Shown piece after piece: positions 1-10,498 of a stretch of DNA of 64,000 bases (positions within the stretch are counted from its first letter, which is position 1; each line of letters starts with the position of its first letter). A program made the position numbers and the translations under genes. Source of the stretch: Exophiala sp. HKRS030 (Eukaryota > Ascomycota > Eurotiomycetes > Chaetothyriales > Herpotrichiellaceae); the NCBI GenBank assembly GCA_023897205.1, contig JAHWDD010000004.1:4650001-4714000 (forward strand), in the 5' to 3' direction. Under the pieces are notes generated by a model. The model did no database searches. It was not told the origin of the DNA and saw only the letters and a list, made by a program, of their open reading frames with translations.

Positions 1-438
1 CACTCCGGGACTCACTTTCAACACGCGTCCAAGGACATCGACACCGTTGAGCTCGGCGATGGCGCGTTGAGCTTCCTCGGGAGAGTCCAGGTCGACAAAG
101 CAGTAGCTCGGGTTCCGTCCCGTGAACGGGTCGGTCGAGATGCTCACGCCGACGACGGTGAAGCCACGCTCGGCAAACAGGGACTCGATGTCGGTCCTTT
201 GGGCCGTGTAGAGCAAATTCCCCACGTACAGCCTCGTGCCGGGGTTGGCGGCGTTGTTGCTGTTGTTGTCTTCAGCGGCACCACCATTCTGTTGACGAGG
301 CGTGTTGGTCCGGCTGTTTCGTGACTGTTGCGGTTCGACGCGAGGTGAATCGTCCTTGACGCGCCAGTTCATCGACGCCGCGGAACGAAAGTTGGCATAT
401 TGACGCGGCGTCGAGGGTGATGCTGCCGAATCCTCCAT
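1..438 (-). CDS. RRM-domain RNA-binding protein (3' end outside window)
   Basis: The reverse strand opens with ATG at 438-436 and stays open for 146 codons to the window edge, so the C-terminus is missing. The first ~68 residues are polar and disordered, rich in Ser, Asn, Gln and Arg. An RNA recognition motif follows: an RNP2-like LYVGNL at residues 70-75 and an RNP1-like stretch ending in YCFVDL near 112-117, with the usual helix EEAQRAIAELNG after it. This supports single-stranded RNA binding; the specific target cannot be told. A GTGAGT sits at the last codons and could be a 5' splice site, so the real exon may end near position 16. A longer upstream start is not supported by conserved sequence. 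Confidence 0.85.
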   Translation of the reverse strand, partial: MEDSAASPSTPRQYANFRSAASMNWRVKDDSPRVEPQQSRNSRTNTPRQQNGGAAEDNNSNNAANPGTRLYVGNLLYTAQRTDIESLFAERGFTVVGVSISTDPFTGRNPSYCFVDLDSPEEAQRAIAELNGVDVLGRVLKVSPGV

Positions 439-1249
439 TTTGGAATGGGCTGGTGGGGGAAGGCTGTCTGGTTTTTTTTTTAGTTTCTTCGGTGGCGGAG
501 GGGTTGCCAAAAGGGGGGAGAGAGGGGAGATGAAAACGGAAGACGAAAGATCGTAAGGTGATAACCGACAAGATGAGATGCTTTGCGAGGTTGAGGACCC
601 TGTTCGTCACGAGGCTTCGTTGTCTATCTCTCGCTCGCTCGATCTCGACCGTGGGAAATTTTGTCACCGCGAGTTTCTACGCGCCAAGAAACGTGCTGTT
701 GATTAGCATGTTTTTCCAACCACTCTGGGCTTAGCGCCGCCGGTTGAGATATTCGCTTTAAGCTGCGAGCGGCTCCAAAAAGTGTCATGTAGACCGGATC
801 ATGGCAACAGGGGAATGGGCTCAATGTTGATGGTATGCTATTGTCTCGGCGTTCGAGTGAATATTCTGTCCAAAACGTCTAATTGCTTTACTATATCTTT
901 TCTGTGGAGCGCGATTTCTGGTCCATCTGTGCAGATCACCGGATATGACCTTCCGGGGAGGGCGAATCTTTGACTTATTAGTTGAATCGCTCTCCGCAAA
1001 CCCCACGTCCTTTTGGGTTGATCTTGAGATCTCACCATCATCAGCAGATGAGATGTGATCTTGAATCCTTTCTTTTTGATGTATCCAGAGTAAAGACTAC
1101 GACCCTATGCTGCAAACGTTTGGATGCTCTATCGTTCTAGTTCCAAATCAAGTCTTGCTGCCCTCTCCGCGAGGACTGACTATCGTCACATCCTCCCCCT
1201 CAATCGATATGACAAGATCCTGAGGCCGTGTTGGGAAGGCTGTTCAGAT
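439..1249. other. Intergenic region between divergent RRM and CapA-like genes
   Basis: No coding sequence is supported here. The region must contain both promoters because the flanking genes point away from each other. Short open frames on both strands have no recognisable domain. A T-rich run lies at 473-482, just 5' of the RRM start. Confidence 0.6.
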
Positions 1250-2434
1250 ATGAGTGACACCGCAGGTTCCAGAGATGGACCAGAGACATCGACGTTTACA
1301 ATCCTCCTACTAGGTGATCTGATGATCGGACGGCTCGTCGATGCTCTCTTACCGACCAGTATTGCGCGTGAACAACCGGCATCTTGCCCAGAACATGCTG
1401 CGCAGACGGTCGACAAGTACATCATACCAAAGAACCCTCAACTAAAGTCGTACGACTATCTCTCGCCCTGGGGCAACGCCGGCCACCTCATTCGCAGTTC
1501 TGATGGTGTGGTAGTCAACCTCGAGACTGCATTGACCACGACCACCGTACCGTGGCCGGGCAAGGTGTTCAATTACCGAAGTCATCCGGGTAATGTGAGA
1601 TGTCTGGTGGATGTGGGCTTAGGCGGCGGCTCGCAGAGAGCCAGTGTTTGTCTTGCAAATAATCATACCCTTGATTGGAATAGGGAGGGGTTGCTTGAAA
1701 CGGTACAAACACTCACCGAAGCGGGCATCGAGTTTGCCGGGGCAGGAAGAACAAAGGAAGAGGCGAGTCAGCCGGGCACCATCAAGCTCGGGAATGGGAG
1801 CTGGTTAGTCAAGTGCTGGAGCTTTTCAGATCACCCTGCCGACTGGAGAGGTGAGGAGTGTTTCAACCTGATTGACTATACGCGCACGAGTCGAGACCTC
1901 ATGAGGAGGCAGATTACGACCGAAGATGAAAATCAACGATCCGGGCAAAAGCGTTCAACGCTGAAAGTTGTCTCCGTGCACTGGGGTCCGAATTATCGGT
2001 GGCAGCCGTCGCAAGAAATTGTTTCAACCGCACACTGGCTGATCGACGAGTGCGACGTGGACATTATCCATGGCCACAGTAGTCATCACATCCAAGGTGT
2101 CGAGGTGTACAAGGGCAAGCTGATCGTCTACGGGTGCGGCGATTTCGTGGACGATTATGCGGTCGATTCCGCCTGGCGGAACGACCTGAGTGCCGCATGG
2201 AGGGTTACAGTCGGTGAGACGACGGCGGACAGGCTGGCCGTGAAGAAATTGGAAGTCTTCCCCAATCGGATACAGAAATTTCAGGCCCGTCTACTCGAGG
2301 CTGAAGATGAAGATCATAAGTGGGTTGAGACAAAGTTCAGGGAGCTTTGCGCAACGTTCCATACCGTGGTCGATGACGATTTGGGTCCGGAGGCGCAGCT
2401 GGTGATCGGTATGGAAAAGCAAAGACAGAGTTGA
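1250..2434 (+). CDS. CapA/PgsA-type metallophosphatase-fold protein
   Basis: Intronless gene of 394 codons from ATG 1250. An in-frame ATG at 1124 exists, but the first 42 residues it adds show no family similarity, whereas the domain begins ~17 residues after the chosen start. Motifs of the PGA_cap/CapA family (a calcineurin-like metallophosphatase fold) appear in order: GDLMIGR, NLETALT, an ANNHTLDW metal-binding segment, VSVHWGP, and HGHSSHHIQGVEVYKGK followed by YGCGDF. In bacteria CapA takes part in poly-gamma-glutamate capsule synthesis. Fungal members exist but their substrate is unknown, so no capsule role is claimed. The putative metal ligands (Asp, Asn-Asn-His, HWG, HGHSSH) all look intact, suggesting an active enzyme. 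No signal peptide or membrane segment is evident. Confidence 0.85.
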   Translation: MSDTAGSRDGPETSTFTILLLGDLMIGRLVDALLPTSIAREQPASCPEHAAQTVDKYIIPKNPQLKSYDYLSPWGNAGHLIRSSDGVVVNLETALTTTTVPWPGKVFNYRSHPGNVRCLVDVGLGGGSQRASVCLANNHTLDWNREGLLETVQTLTEAGIEFAGAGRTKEEASQPGTIKLGNGSWLVKCWSFSDHPADWRGEECFNLIDYTRTSRDLMRRQITTEDENQRSGQKRSTLKVVSVHWGPNYRWQPSQEIVSTAHWLIDECDVDIIHGHSSHHIQGVEVYKGKLIVYGCGDFVDDYAVDSAWRNDLSAAWRVTVGETTADRLAVKKLEVFPNRIQKFQARLLEAEDEDHKWVETKFRELCATFHTVVDDDLGPEAQLVIGMEKQRQS

Positions 2435-5122
2435 AGGATGAGCTCCCCCCTTGTTTGGTCTTGTTGTTGGTTGCTGTCGGGCCCCCCTTTGATGCATGCA
2501 AGTAGCATTTCCCTCACCGCATCGCAACCGATTTGACACAGAAAAGATCTCGCCACCCGTCCATCAATTTTTCCTTGGCCATGAATTTCGGATTCGGATA
2601 GAAACATCGCATGTGAGGTCAAAAAGTGAGAGGGCGCGTCACGGTGGCGGACAGTGACGCGGCCAAAGGGGAGTATCTCAGGTGCATACCGAGGATGAGG
2701 GTCAACATTCCAAAATCCAAAAACAGCTCTAGTTTTTTCTTATTTCTTTTTTCGGCCCCCGTGAGGCTGTCATCAACAAGCAAAACCCCAGAGTTGCATT
2801 CTGGGAGATGATGCTTACACAGGCGAGATTTCTGACACGTACCGCGTCCCACGTTTGGGGGTTTCTCACGGAGCCCGGATAGAACCAGTGGCCATGGAAG
2901 AAGCCGAAAGGAATTGTGCACATTCTATCCATAACGATCAATTCAGGCATATCCTCCGTGCGACATCTACGACTACGGGCGCCGGGACGCATGGCTCCAT
3001 TGGAAATGGCTAACCTAGGTATCCTCCCAGTACCTCAATGTACATAGGAAGTCAAGTCATCGGGCACGGATTTCTTATTATTGTACCAGTACCCCCCCCC
3101 AAAGAGTTACTAATACTTTTGGGCGTCGAATCCACAGACGTGTGGATATCATAAAAATTCGACCCTCAGTGTCCTCTCGGAGGTCGATGCTTGTTAGATC
3201 CCGAGGCACGAGTACTCCGTATTCCGTATCCTGGTTTCTCGGAAATCGAACCTCGACTCTTTTGCAGGTGAAACTTCGGCTTTTGAACGGGCAGATTACG
3301 GCAGATGTACCTGAAATGATGATCCATTGGGTGTTGCTGGGGCTTGTAAAATGAGAAAACACGACGAGAGGAAAGCCAGGCATGAAGGTTGTAGAGCTGG
3401 TCCAATCTTCTCCTCTACCGCGGATATTGGAGCTCGTAAGTAGCAGCCATGGTAGGCGATCCGATGGAGTGGTGCTCCGTGCTGTGCACGCCGCGTGATT
3501 GTGGTAGAATTGGGAGCGGAACAACGAGGGCTACAGCGAGAACAAGCCTCTCGACTCCGTAGTCTGATCCCAATCAGGTACTCGGTAGAATTCCTCCCTG
3601 TCGTTCGACGGCACCTGTTTCCCTTTTCTGTCCCAAAGCTTGTCAACTTTTGCACAGCCACCACCAGCCTAAAGGGGCAGGTCGCGAACTAGTCATTCGA
3701 TTCGAGCGTGGGCTGGGCGTCCATTTTCTCCCTACCACCACCCAGCAATCTGGCCAATTGGCAGGAGAGGAAGTCAATTTCGTAGTGAAGGCAGAAGAAG
3801 TTGTGCCGAACAATGAAAATCGGTACATTTTTTGGGTTCGCACTTTGACAGAAAGGTGGCCAGGGAGCCGATGAAACACGTCTCGCGGCGTTGATCTCGT
3901 GAGTGTAAGGAAATTTGCGGTCCATCTCGATGCCAGTACTCCCTTTGTTTGTTCTGTTTCCGACCCTGGTACATGAGTGCGACGCGGTCACTTTTATTGG
4001 TAGCTATCTGTGCGAGTAGTATCTGTTGTGTAACAATAAGCTGCTTGTCATCGGTATATTTTCCGGAGGTACTTTTGCGAATGGCCTCGCCTAGTATAGT
4101 GGGAATTACCTTGCCTAGTACAATAGTTTGGTGATCAGCATACCCGTACATACGTACAGTCCCTGGAAGTGGGAGGGAGGAATTGATGGATCGGGGGCCA
4201 CCACGCTTACCAGACTCCCCCTCCCTCCTTTCGCTGGTGCGTTGGCCATTATACGGAGTAGATGAATCATAGTTGACCCCGAAAGATGATCTAAGTGGGA
4301 AGGTGGAATTGCAAGAGGCCGCGCTGACTCGGATGGTGCGAGAGAGAGAAGTTGAGGCGGCTTGTGCCCCTCCTCCTTGTCAAAAGAACACCCCCCCAAC
4401 CCCCCCTGTTTGCATGGCCGACAGGGAATTAATGGGTGAATCACCCATCACCACCCATCAACATTCCACTGCCATCCGCCACTCATCGCATCCGACATGG
4501 CTCTCGAGAAAAGATCCTGGACTGTGGCGTTTGACTTGACACTTCCGAAGTGATCATTTTACATCGGCGACCACCAGACGCAAACACTGTCTACTTGACT
4601 TTTACCCTTCGTTGTTTCTCACTGCCGGTGCACACGCCAATCCCCGGGCCAGACGCCCCCAAAGCTTCCTCGTACAGACTGACTGACCTACCGAGACTCC
4701 GAGAGGACCCATATTGCCTGGCTTCCAGAACATTACTTCGCCTTTTTTGTGTCCACCCCACGCCGGCCTATCCATCACGCACCTTTCTACCGCCTGAAAC
4801 GTGCCTTCTCACCTTTTTCAAAAGTACCTCAAGCGCCTGCTCCTTTGTCTCTCTTGTTGCCTGGTCAAATACGCTGGCGAAGAGCTACGGCAGATCGAGT
4901 CAATCAATTCAGGCTTCCATCGCCTCAGGGAATCAAGAATCCTCCAGGCCAGCTCAATCCCGGCTATTCAGTAGCTGTTTCGGCCCCTTCTCACCGCATG
5001 ACCAACCACAGTGCCATAGTCCGTTCGACGATCCTCGGCCTCATTCAATCTATCCGTCCAGATGATGCAGTAATCAACCGGTGAGAGACGACTCAGGCCT
5101 GGTCGGAGGGAAAGTCCACATC
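2435..5122. other. Long intergenic region and leader of the Clr5 gene
   Basis: About 2.7 kb with no supportable gene. It holds a C-run at 3094-3102, two TACTCCGTA/TACGGAGTA motifs (3212-3222 and 4252-4260), and a strongly pyrimidine-rich, C-rich stretch at ~4560-5080 typical of a fungal promoter or 5' leader. Several open frames up to 171 codons occur in the leader but have the composition of translated CT-rich DNA. Confidence 0.5.
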
Positions 5123-6930
5123 ATGGCTTCGGCCGAGCCGACCTTTGTTGATCCCGACCGCAAAGGCAAGGTTTCGAAACGCTCGTCCAACTCCTACACC
5201 AGCGAAGAGTGGCGAAGACACCGGCCTTTAATCACCCAGCTTTATTTCGAAGAGGGTCGTACTTTAAAAGATGTGGCCGAACACCTGAAAAAGGAATTCG
5301 ATTTTACTCCCACGTAGGTACTTTTGTTGTTTTTGTTGTAGGTCTATCCGCTAACCCGATCCGAAGGGAGCGTATGTACAAAAGTCGCCTCCACACATGG
5401 GGTCTAGACAAGAAGAAGAAAGAGCATGAAATGCTTGATTTGGTCCGTCAAGGCTTACAGCAGAAAGGAGATGACAAGGATAAAGTCTTCCTCGTACGGG
5501 GGAGGCAAGTTAGCCTGGCCGACGCGCTTCACTACTTCAATCGTAAAGGTATCAAAGATCCATCCAGTCTGTTGGAGCCTCAAGCGGATGGATCTGGCGA
5601 CTTGTCCTCCCCCGAAGAGGCCGAGGCCAAGACACCTCTCTCCTTCGACGACGACATGCTCGAGCCACCGCTTGAGACTTCCGAGTATGAGCTCTCACGC
5701 AGTCCTATGGAGATCGACGGTCACAACAAGTCGATCATGCCTCTGGCTATCAACCCATCCGATATTGCAGACAAGCGACTAGCATCGCTGCAGCAAGCCT
5801 TGAATATTCCACATCTCAATCCTATGCCACCCTTCAGGACGTTGGCGGTCGAGTCGACTGTGGTGCAGCAGCCTAACGTGACCGCGGCCGACCAACGGTA
5901 TTTGGACACCATATTTCAAAACATGCAAAAACATTATATGAGTCTCTTCACTGCGAGAAATCTGTCGGTCCGCAACACTACCGGTACATGGACCGCCACT
6001 TCCGATGACGCTCTCGCGGATCGTTTCTACTATTCCATGTACCATGGCTACTCGTTTTTGTGGAATGGGCAAAGAGATCGAGCATTCGACAATTTCTACA
6101 AGGCCTTTGCTCTCATCGAGGGTCTCCTCAAGGATGATCATGTTGGGTTCATGATTTACATCTTCGATCTGATCATCCGACACGATGGAACAGGGTACGA
6201 GGAGCCACTGCTCATGTTGTTACAGCATCTTGCAGACATGGCCAAAGCTGTCTTTGAGTCAGAGGAGCACCCCATTTTCCTCATTGCTAATTACATGAAC
6301 CATTCCACGGTGTCTCGGGCATGGTTGGCCGAATCTACGTTGCGAAGGTTACTGGATTTCTTCCAGGATAGCATAGGATACTTTCACCCCGAGACGATTG
6401 CGTTGTTGCAGACCTTTGCCACCGGCTTGATGAACCGACAGCGATATTCGGAGGCGGCGGTGCGATTTCAACAACTGGTTGATGCATTCGAAACCACGAT
6501 GAGCAAGCACTGCTACGAGGTGTGTTACGCATTGCGATCGACATCCGAAGCATATTTCCACATGGAGCAGTATGAAAAGTCATTACAGGCCCTCAAAGCA
6601 GCACTGGACCGGGCCGAATGCTTGCCGCGACCGGAAGAACGAGAGATCTACGTGCGATGCTTGAGAGGAATGGCCGAAATTTTCAATAAATTAGGTCGGA
6701 AAGACGAAGCTGTCGAAACCATGCAGCATGTTGTTGATATATGCCGGGATTCCTTTGGTCCAGAGCACCCATTCACCAATCGAGCTAGGATGCATCTGAA
6801 GTCAATATCAAAGGGAGAAAGCACGAGCGAAGCGGCCATTCCACCCATGGTGTATAGACTAGGTCGAGGCGGGAGTGCGGCCAAATACATCTGGATCTCG
6901 AGGTCCAGTCCTACCCGGCTGCAGGCTTGA
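5123..6930 (+). CDS. Clr5-domain protein with C-terminal TPR-like helices
   Basis: Two exons, 5123-5313 and 5367-6930, give 584 residues. The 53-nt intron starts GTAGGT, has a CTAAC branch site and ends in AAG; this junction restores the Clr5 core across residues ~25-77 (from YTSEEW through FTPTERMYKSRL to WGLDKK). Clr5 domains occur at the N-terminus of many Pezizomycotina proteins and are named after S. pombe Clr5, a factor linked to gene silencing; DNA binding is presumed, not proven. Residues ~280-545 are helical with TPR-like pairs (for example RYSEAAVRFQQLVDAFE and GRKDEAVETMQHVVDICR), suggesting protein interaction. Starting at the first in-frame ATG (5081) would only add 14 residues of leader-like sequence. 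Confidence 0.85.
5314..5366 (+). other. Intron in the Clr5-domain gene
   Basis: GTAGGT donor, CTAAC at 5351-5355, acceptor AAG at 5364-5366. The donor overlaps an in-frame TAG, so without splicing the protein stops after about 64 residues. Confidence 0.8.
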
Positions 6931-8265
6931 AGGCGAACTTTTTGCGCAGCTGCTTTACGATCTACACGACTAATGACCATGACACAATTCCCGTGTTTGC
7001 GACGGCCGAATACCTGGGTATCAAAACATTGTATACCTTAAGGCGGCCTATTCGATCATCCATTTAGCGTCCGGGGTGAATAATCAATGGAAACAGGATT
7101 GTTACCGAGGCGTAAGGCTTCCCATGTCCGACCTGACCTGTCACTTTAGCAATGAGTACCTCGTATCTCAAATTGTTTGGCAGTCGGAATGAGGAATGAG
7201 TTGCTGCCGAGTGACTGTCCCGCTGGGACCAATTTGTACGAGGCCAAGCAACGGATCCTGGGGGAACAAATTCAGCAAGGCGTCGCCTAGCCGGGCATCT
7301 TGTCATGCGAAGATGGACAGAATAATGTGCTCTAGATGCGCACTTCATTGTCCAGACATGAGCTGGGGCTATTTTGGTATCCCTCATGGCGAGATTGGCA
7401 CTCCGATGTGCCAATGACGAGCGCCAATCTTCAGGGTGTCTCCCGGGGCTAAATACTGCTTATGGGGTCCGGTTGACAGCCTTTGAGCTCCGTAGCTTCT
7501 TTGATGACTTATCGACCTGGAGAGGCTTCACAGACTCAAAAGGGTTCCCAGCAAACAACATGCAGCCTCACCAGGCCAGATGCTGTATTGTACGGAGTAC
7601 CTACTTTGACTCTACGGAACACAGTAGGTTTGACATTTCATACAATTGATACTCCATAGTCAATGCCTCCTTAGATGGCCGCAGTCAGCATAGGACAGTT
7701 ATTTACGGAGTTGGTTCTGCAAACCACCTGCAACATGACTGCAGTGTTGCATTTCGATGTTGATACAGAGTAGTGCACCGGACGATCCTGGGGATGCCCT
7801 GGTCAGTCAGTGTCCCTTCTATAACTCTACCGCAACAGCGTCAGAGTGAGCGTCTATATACTCCGGACCAAGTAAATACCGGGCGCCCACAGTCATGACG
7901 AAATGCAGCTAGGGAAACACCCACTGCTATCTGCTTAATACTCTCTGCTCCCTGCCCAAGGGAAGTACTGTAACCAAGGCCTGAAAATTCGCTCCCTCAC
8001 GAACACCCGAGACAAGTCAGGCAATGCCCCACCAACCTTGACAGTCCGCGCTCGTTTCGTACAACACAAACAAGGCGGCCCGCATCAACTCGGCTTCGGC
8101 TCGAATTGGACCGTCGTCTGGATGGTTTGTGTGTTGACTCGCCAGTCTGAACTCCCTGCTATAAATCCTCTTCTGTACTTTATACACCATACTGTAACCC
8201 TCTTCATTGTCCACTCTCGTCACCTGTAACATCCTACGTCTGCGGACGCTCCTCAGTTGCCCACC
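6931..8265. other. Intergenic region upstream of the Ayg1-like gene
   Basis: No coding sequence recognised in 1.3 kb. A GTACGGAGTAC motif lies at 7590-7600. The pyrimidine-rich stretch before 8266 is likely the Ayg1-like gene's 5' leader. Confidence 0.5.
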
Positions 8266-9724
8266 ATGGCCGCCGAAAAGTACTACATCAAGGACGCAAT
8301 CACGAAAACTGCCGTTCACCACGAGTCTTTTGAGAAATTGTGGGAGACAAAATGGAAGGCTCCAGTGCGTGGATGGATAAACACAGCGGACACATGAGAC
8401 CAGGGTTGACAACAGTGTAGTGCGCCATGGGTGTGTACCCTTTCATGTTTGGTAGCATCAAAGACTTTGAGCCCGTTGCGCAGGACATTATCAAGGTATG
8501 GCTAGCCAGACATGGGGGTGCTTTGGGCGCGTGCTGAATCTGGAGCAGAAAGGTCTGAAGGAACCCTACGACTGGGACGAGTATGCCCGCATGTTCTTCC
8601 CCAAAGCTGAAGAGCTGGCAAAAATTGCGGTGGAGGCGGAGAAAGCTGGTGAGAAAGAGAAGGCTTCTGAATACTACCTGTCAGTACCATTTTCTGTCGC
8701 GAAACAGGAGCATCACTCACACCATGCAGGCGAAGCTCAGCAGTGTATCGTATCTCACGGTTCCCCACTCCTCGATCGGAACAGCAAAAATATGCTTGGA
8801 CAAAGGGCAAGGAAGTCTTCTACAAAGGCGCAGGGTCAGCATACCGTGAACCCTTGGTCCGATAGCTAGGCACTGACGTATCCCAGGCTCATGGAGTATC
8901 CCATCACCGAAGTCCAGGTCCCTCACTCGCACGGGATCGAAGGTGAAGGCCAGACGGTGCCCATCAATTTCCTCCTTCCTCCCGGGGCGTCCGCTGAAAA
9001 CCCCGTCCCTTGCGTGTTCATCATCACTGGCCTGGATGGGTACCGGACAGAATTGGCGGTGTGGCAACAGGGCTGGCGGTCAAAGGGTGTGGCCTCCATC
9101 ATTGCCGAGATTCCTGGTACCGGCGACTCGCCTGCGCTGCGGTCGGATCCCACTTCACCAGATCGTCAATGGAGTAGTGTCCTGGATTGGCTGGCCACAC
9201 AAAAAGCAATCGACTCCAAGAAGGTCGTGGTCTGGGGCTTCTCAACGGGAGGCTACTACTCCCTCAGATTGGCGCATACCCACCACGACCGGCTGCTGGC
9301 TTGTATCAGCTTGGGTGGAGGAGCACACCACATGTTTGATCGAGAATGGCTCGAGAATACCAACAAGCTGGAATACCCTTTCGACCTCGCAAGCACCTTG
9401 ACTTACAAGTTCGGTTACCCTGACCTCGAGTCGTTTATCAAGGAGGCGGGCAAGTTTTCCCTCCTGAATGACGGAACCTTGGAGAAGCCGTGCACAAAGG
9501 TTCTGCTGGTCAATGGCAACGACGACGAGATTTTCCCCATTGATGATATGTTTGTGTCCCTCGAGCACGGTCAGCCCAAGTTGGCTAGAATGGTGAAGGG
9601 CAAGAAGCATATGGGTGAACCAGACAGCTTCTTCATCATCCTCAAGTTTATCCATTCACTGCTTGGTCTGGATGGCAATTTCATGGACCAGATGAAGATG
9701 CTACCTAGCCGGCCTCAGTATTAG
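8266..9724 (+). CDS. Ayg1-like polyketide-shortening alpha/beta hydrolase
   Basis: Five exons (8266-8364, 8421-8495, 8549-8679, 8730-8834, 8887-9724) encode 415 residues, close to the ~406 of Aspergillus fumigatus Ayg1. All four introns are 50-56 nt. Junctions were fixed by family conservation, for example EYYL/RSSAVYRISRFP and YKGAG/LMEYPITEV. The alpha/beta hydrolase core has the nucleophile elbow GFSTGG (Ser ~256), an acid in NGNDDEIF (Asp ~349-350) and His ~378 in GKKHMGE, matching the Ser-Asp-His triad known for this family. Ayg1 and the Wangiella WdYg1 shorten a heptaketide naphthopyrone to 1,3,6,8-tetrahydroxynaphthalene, a DHN-melanin precursor. The same role is likely but not certain, since related hydrolases act on other polyketides. 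No polyketide synthase or melanin reductase is linked within the window. Confidence 0.9.
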
Positions 9725-10498
9725 ATGTCAAGAGGAACAAGTTGGGAGGGTTTGGATTTGTTGCACTGTCCGGGTGTACATTGTTTGCAGGCTGCTATTC
9801 ATGCATAGCAAGCGAGGCGATAAGTTGTTGGATCGACAAAAAACAGGGGCATCAGTACTTCATATAGCCACAAGCGAATTCGAATACTCTTTCACAAAGC
9901 CTTTTTGGGGGCTTTCTTGTAGAGCATAGCATCCACATAAAATCAGAAACAAAAAGACTCAGGACGATGTTGCCGCTGGCTCTCTGTATCAGGCACAATA
10001 TGTACCCTGTAAAGTACATATGTCGGAGAGCTTTCGATAACGCCATGCCTAGATGAGGCCTAGACTCGAGATAAGCAATGCCTTTACACGTTATCTTAGG
10101 GCATCCGAGCGCCCGGAGGGTCATAGCGATCTGTGACGTTGAAAGCCGCATGATTGCAAGGTCTCACCACACTCCTTCGGTTCCTACTTACAGTCCCAAT
10201 GAAACTCTGTTTAACAAGGAGAAACACAGCCGGCGAAGAGGACGGGCGTCCAAGTACTCTTCTGGTATTTTTATCGTTGCTGTACCTTGCATATTTGCTT
10301 GTTCATCTCGACTCCTGATCGAAATAAATACTACGCGTCCGGGGCCTCGGCTGAAGCAAGTTTCATTATCATCCTCATCCTCCCTGCAATCGCGACATCA
10401 CGACATTGGGCTTTACGTCCCTCCTAATCGTTACTCTCTCTATCTAATGTCAAGTATCTGCGTGGCTGGCCACCACCACCACTACCACCATCACCACA
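9725..10498. other. Intergenic region before the F-box gene
   Basis: No gene supported. A CAC/CAT-rich microsatellite-like stretch lies at 10470-10498, immediately before the F-box ATG, and would sit in its 5' leader. Confidence 0.5.

Noticed and set aside
1124..1249. Upstream ATG of the CapA-like gene
   Set aside because: The extra 42 residues lack similarity to the family and the domain starts soon after the ATG at 1250.
4550..5065. 171-codon plus-strand open frame upstream of the Clr5 gene
   Set aside because: Pro/Ser/Leu-rich product of CT-rich leader DNA with no domain; overlaps other equally open frames.
5209..5366. Reading the Clr5 gene's second exon from an ATG at 5209
   Set aside because: This frame is out of register with the conserved Clr5 core of exon 1 and reads through the intron.
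9852..10151. 99-codon reverse-strand open frame
   Set aside because: No conserved motif and an unconvincing codon pattern in an intergenic region.
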